From assembly GCA_963969395.1 (NCBI GenBank), contig OZ017802.1, positions 1,428,501-1,492,500 of the forward strand: a stretch of DNA of 64,000 bases. Direction: 5' to 3'. Of this stretch, positions 60,128-64,000 are shown in pieces. This stretch comes from Pseudoscleropodium purum (lineage: Eukaryota; Streptophyta; Bryopsida; Hypnales; Brachytheciaceae). The stretch's first letter is position 1. Each line of letters starts with the position of its first letter. A model generated the notes under the pieces. The model was given only the letters and a program-made list of their open reading frames with translations. It had not been told where the DNA came from and did no database searches. A program made the translations under genes and the position numbers.

Positions 60128-60858
60128 GTAATCTTGTTCAATTTTCTCTTTGATTATTTTGTTCATTGATGTCTTTTAAAGCAATTTCTAAAACTATTGA
60201 CATGATAGGATTTCTTATACAAAGTATTTTTTCAATTTTTTTAATAATGATTCATATAACTTATTTCATCTATTGCTACAATTTGGTGTTTTTTTTGCTT
60301 TTTTTAAATAATATTTGTTTAAGTCTTTTTGGATAAATTAATCTATGGGTGATCAAATGTGCAAATTTTGCTCAAATAATCTATGTAAAAAAGAAATTTC
60401 TTGTCTCATACAAGTTTGTTGAAATAAAACCATTCAAATTTTTTTTTATAGTTTCACATGAATAGTGGATTATATTCTCATTATTAATTCAATAGTGCAA
60501 TTTATGTAGATGATGTTCTACAATTGTAATTCATGACCTTGTATTTCAATGTGTCACGACCCTAATTTTAACTCGCTCATTTTTAATATACTACATTATT
60601 CCAAAGTAGATGAGCATGAGATTTACTATTGAGGTAATACATATTATTTGATAATGAGAATGCTATCACCATAGACTACCAAATTCAATACATAATAATT
60701 CTAAAGTCAATGCCAAAATTTTAGGGGCATTGTTTTTTGAAGAATTATTTTTTTGTAAACTAAGAAAAGGAATTTTCAAGAACCTTCATTTATTTTTTGT
60801 AAGAAAATATTTAATTTTTATAAAAAAATGTTCATATATGATCTTCTAAAATAAATCT
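60128..60858. other. AT-rich, no gene seen
   Basis: Nothing recognisable. Confidence 0.4.
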
Positions 60859-61060
60859 TTAATACCTAAAGGACCAAGCGAATATTTAACATACATTGAT
60901 TTATACAAAATCAATTCTAAAAGGATGTTTACAATTTTTTTATACAACTCTTAAACATGTCCCCTCTTAAATGGGATTTTCTTACCAATTTGATGCTTAG
61001 ATCAAAAGTTATATTGCAAAAATCTTTTTGAGTAGCCTAAGAAGCTTTAGATAGCATGTG
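60859..61060 (-). mobile_element. Family D end fragment, D3 (inverted)
   Basis: TTAA-TACCTAAAGGACCAAG, then AACATAC, AAAATCAATT and AAAAGTTATATTGC: the reverse complement of the last 200 bp of D1. It lies 8 bp before H5. Confidence 0.65.
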
Positions 61061-61067
61061 CAAAACC

Positions 61068-61326
61068 CATTAGGGAAGTTTTGAGGCCAAAACAAGGCTA
61101 CGAGTTCCCCAACCCTCCAAAAGCTGTGAACGTAGCTAGCAACACAATCTAACATGGCCAAGAGAGTGCCATGTCATTGTCCCCCAAAAAAATTTAATTC
61201 AAATTTTTTTGCATTTTAAAAAATGTAATTTTTTTTCCTAACAACTAGCCGTTCCCTTCCCTATAGGGAACAACGATAAGAACATGCCCAAAACAACCTG
61301 TTGTTGGCCTAAAAACTTCTCTAATG
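61068..61326. mobile_element. Family H MITE, copy H5
   Basis: CATTAGGGAAGTTTTGAGGC on the left and GGCCTAAAAACTTCTCTAAT plus G on the right. It is the closest relative of H4, with shared GAGTTCCCCA-like and GAGAGTGCCATGTCATT blocks. Confidence 0.85.
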
Positions 61327-61329
61327 CCT

Positions 61330-61690
61330 CATCTACTTTTGAAATTTGATAGATATGTAACTAATTTGACATAGGGTGCAATTGTGAAAACAAACACCAG
61401 GTTTAGTGTAAAAAATCTCAATCTAAGAGGAGTTAAATTCTATTGGCCATATCATGCAAGGTAAAAAAACAATTTTCTTCTAACTTCACAGCCTATGATC
61501 TTTCAATCCACACAGGCAAAGTTTCTAAAAAATTTTCCACACATTTTACAATAGTGTAATACAAATTTGTTTGTTTTGATCTATTCCTTTATCTTTAGTT
61601 TTTCAATTTTTTCTCATTATCCAAAAAATAACAATTTTTGACAATTTCTATCCAAAATGTACCTTAGTCTTGTAGGGGTGAAACCTAAAT
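61330..61690 (+). mobile_element. Diverged piggyBac-like right half, related to family B
   Basis: TGATCTTTCAATCCACACAG, AAAAATTTTCCACACATTTT and a GTCTTGTAGGGGTGAAAC end follow the order seen at the right end of B elements. The TTAA is mutated (TGAA). The left part is absent or masked. Confidence 0.4.
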
Positions 61691-62609
61691 TGTTGTTTTT
61701 TGAAGTTCTAGTGAAATGGTACAATTTGAATTTTGACTTGTTTGTGAGTGCAAATTAATTTCTAAAAGAGATTCTTCAATACAAATTTGAGAATATTCTA
61801 TTTTAGCACAAATGTGTACAAATGTGCATTCTATAACTCATTGTGGGGTTTATACTTATAATGTCATTCTTGTAACTAGTACAAGACTCCCACTTGGCTG
61901 TTATTTTGCCCTTTCAAGTTATAGAAATTCAATTTCTATTTGAATGCAATGGCACAAAATATAATTTTTTTAACATTTCAAGGATATTTTCCAATTTTTT
62001 TCTTCCCAATTTACTTACTTAATTGTAGAAAAAGCCATTCTTAAAATTTGGGTATGTGGGACCAAGTTGTACTGATGTAGTTTGGTGCCACACACCCAAA
62101 GAGGCATGAAACTAGTGTCCATATGGTAGTGCTTGAGACCTCTTTTTTTTTACTAATATTGATTTTTAGATGATAGTAATGCAAAGTATATAATTATTTC
62201 ACATAGTGCATTTAAGTTTTGATTTTTGTATGCTAGTTCTCAAACCAAACAACTCCACCATTCTAAAAGATGAAAGCTTATTTCCACATTCCTTAATTTT
62301 CATTAACCCTCAAAGAATGCTGAGCTTGAAAATATATGATATATGACTTTCAAAATTATTGTAGAAATAAAGAATATACAATAAATTCTTTAATGTATAA
62401 AGAATTGGTCCATAAAGTGAATCATTATTGGATAACTATACCTTGGTGATAGGTATTGCCCTTTCTTGGTTTAATCTTAAATGAGTCATACCGAAGTATA
62501 CTACCCACTAAGAAGGGAAAAAAACACTTTTCAATGCTTTGTTCTTGATCTTTCAAAGACTGAATTTTAACTCTATATTATAAAAGGGAAAGCCACCCAA
62601 TGGATCTAG
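61691..62609. other. AT-rich, no gene seen
   Basis: Nothing recognisable. Confidence 0.4.
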
Positions 62610-62612
62610 TTA

Positions 62613-62986
62613 GAGCATTTCCAGTGGTGCATGGAAAAAATGAGCTCATCAAAGTTCACGTGGCATATGGCAATTGTCACTGGGGATCTAGAAACTAGGT
62701 GTGACAATTAAGATGCACAATATACTTTAACGAGGAGGGGAATCTGGAGTTCTCTCATTTGCATGGGCCATTGAATAACAAAAAATTGTCTACTATGGAG
62801 CTCTTTCCATTAGTACCATGCCAGAAATCAAACATAAGAGACTTGAAAAGATGGAATGTAGAGACGATAATTTGAAGTGGCTTGTGTTGAAAAATGATAA
62901 AGGTTGCTATTAGTGGGACACTTACAACTCTTTGGACACACCAAACCATTTCCTAGGGTAGTACAATGCGCCTAGTGGAGATGCTC
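62613..62986. mobile_element. Tourist-like (PIF/Harbinger) MITE
   Basis: Inverted ends GAGCATTTCCAGTGGTGCAT (left) and GAGCATCTCCACTAGGCGCA (right, inverted) are flanked by TTA on both sides (62610-62612 and 62987-62989). A 3-bp TTA/TAA duplication is the PIF/Harbinger signature, and GAGCATYTCCA ends are familiar from plant MITEs. 374 bp, non-coding. Confidence 0.8.
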
Positions 62987-62992
62987 TTAAAA

Positions 62993-63362
62993 GAGGCAAC
63001 CCACTCCTAACCAATGCCCCATTCTAGCAATGTAGGTTATTTTCTTTTTGTGCAAAAGAGATGAGAAATAATACAATATGGCATGGTTCCCTATGCAGTT
63101 GTGGCACATTATGATTGACTAACAAGACTTTCAATATTGCAACCAACCCTTGGTTGGAAAGAAGAAGGTATGTATCACAATTATGGGAGAAAGCCCATCT
63201 TTAGCTAAAAAATTCATAGTAATTTTATGTTGGAGAAAAAAAATTTAGAAAATTGTGCAAACCTCCTACTACCTATTTCTACACATGAGAAAATTTACCC
63301 TCTGAAGAAACCCGCCCTATAGTAACTAAAAACTTTTTAAGTAGTTAGGAATGGGTTGCCTC
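62993..63362 (+). mobile_element. Family K MITE, copy K4
   Basis: GAGGCAACCCACTCCTAACC on the left and, inverted, GAGGCAACCCATTCCTAACT on the right form the best preserved K ends. The inner GCAGTTGTGGCACATTATGA matches K1. It lies 6 bp after the Tourist-like element. Confidence 0.8.
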
Positions 63363-63609
63363 CCTTAAACCATACATCTCACAAAGACAAGAACTGACTC
63401 TTCTAGGTTGAATCTTTTATTGATGATAAACACCCCTCCTCCTGCACTCTGGGCAGGTTTGTCATTATTAAAGTAGTCAATATGTTCGATCAATTATGCT
63501 CATTTTTTAGCCATTTTCTAGGGTAGAATCAGTAGCTAATGAAGACTGCCAGTTTTGCCAGCCATAATCAGTCAAGTCTACCGATTCTCAAGGGCAAATC
63601 GAGTTGTCC

Positions 63610-64000
63610 TTAACCCTGAAGCGCTCCGATGTCCATTTTTTGGACAATGAACAGATTGAAGTTCTTGTTTCTGTCTCATTTCTACTTGGATGAAAGTCAT
63701 TCTAATTTTGGGTAATATTCTATTAAGTTCTTGTCTTATCTAATGGTTGGATTTGGTGTTTCTGAAATTACAAATGCGGAAAGTATGTCAAGTGGTCAAA
63801 TTGCATTGACTCTAGTTCAAAACCAGATTAGCAAAAATGAGGTCCCAAATGTAATGAACACAAATATTTCAAAAAATCACCATATTAAGATAACCTCATT
63901 TCAAATCTGTTCCAACAATTTTTACTCAAAAAATGATAATAGTTTGCTTGTCATTGAATCTAGAAGGAATTTTGAAATTCCCCTTTCAAAATTTATAGAA
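63610..64000 (+). mobile_element. Family C piggyBac-like MITE, copy C3 (cut by window end)
   Basis: TTAA-CCCTGAAGCGCTCCGATG, then the same sequence as C2 with only scattered substitutions over about 390 bp. The right end lies beyond the window. Confidence 0.9.

Overview
The window is eukaryotic nuclear DNA: very AT-rich, almost gene-free, and built largely from decayed and nested non-autonomous DNA transposons. No tRNA, rRNA, CRISPR, bacterial operon or convincing complete host gene is visible. The best guess for the source is a large, repeat-rich genome of the plant lineage (streptophyte alga, bryophyte, fern or similar). This rests on foldback elements ending in CACTACAA (plant CACTA type), a Tourist-like element with TIR GAGCATYTCCA and a TTA duplication, and one possible plastid-targeting leader. 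It is uncertain, because Tc1-type and piggyBac-like elements are uncommon in seed plants. All repeat families below were defined only by comparing parts of this window with each other; the letters A-K are my own labels.

Layout. 1-5.5 kb: a 57-bp minisatellite, two CACTA-like foldbacks (family I), family K and C elements. 5.5-10 kb: two GC-rich islands with simple repeats, without an assignable gene. 12.4-17 kb: elements A1, H2, G1 and B1; B1 carries a 203-bp GC-rich hAT-type MITE with an exact 8-bp target duplication. 18.3 kb: a near-perfect 32-bp-arm hairpin. 20.4-21.1 kb: three ~230-bp tandem units. 21.6-25.4 kb: two E elements bracketing a 2.2-kb stretch in which a palindrome-like word, around ACAAATTGTC, recurs more than 20 times. 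26.3-28.6 kb: a Tc1/mariner element with almost identical 27-bp ends, a broken transposase and a nested H element. 28.7-30 kb: a GC island with a possible first exon, then a GC-rich MITE. 30-31.2 kb: F1 and G2. 31.8-36.2 kb: a minus-strand hAT transposase pseudogene of the ZNF862-like type. 38-64 kb: further copies of A, B, C, D, H, J and K, a Tourist-like MITE, and two very short retroposon tails.

Main result. Families A to F share one architecture: TTAA target sites and ends beginning CCC(C)TAAAG or a close variant. This is the signature of piggyBac-like transposons. Six families or subfamilies in direct and inverted orientation make up roughly 10 kb. No piggyBac transposase is present in the window, so the autonomous driver, if it still exists, lies elsewhere.
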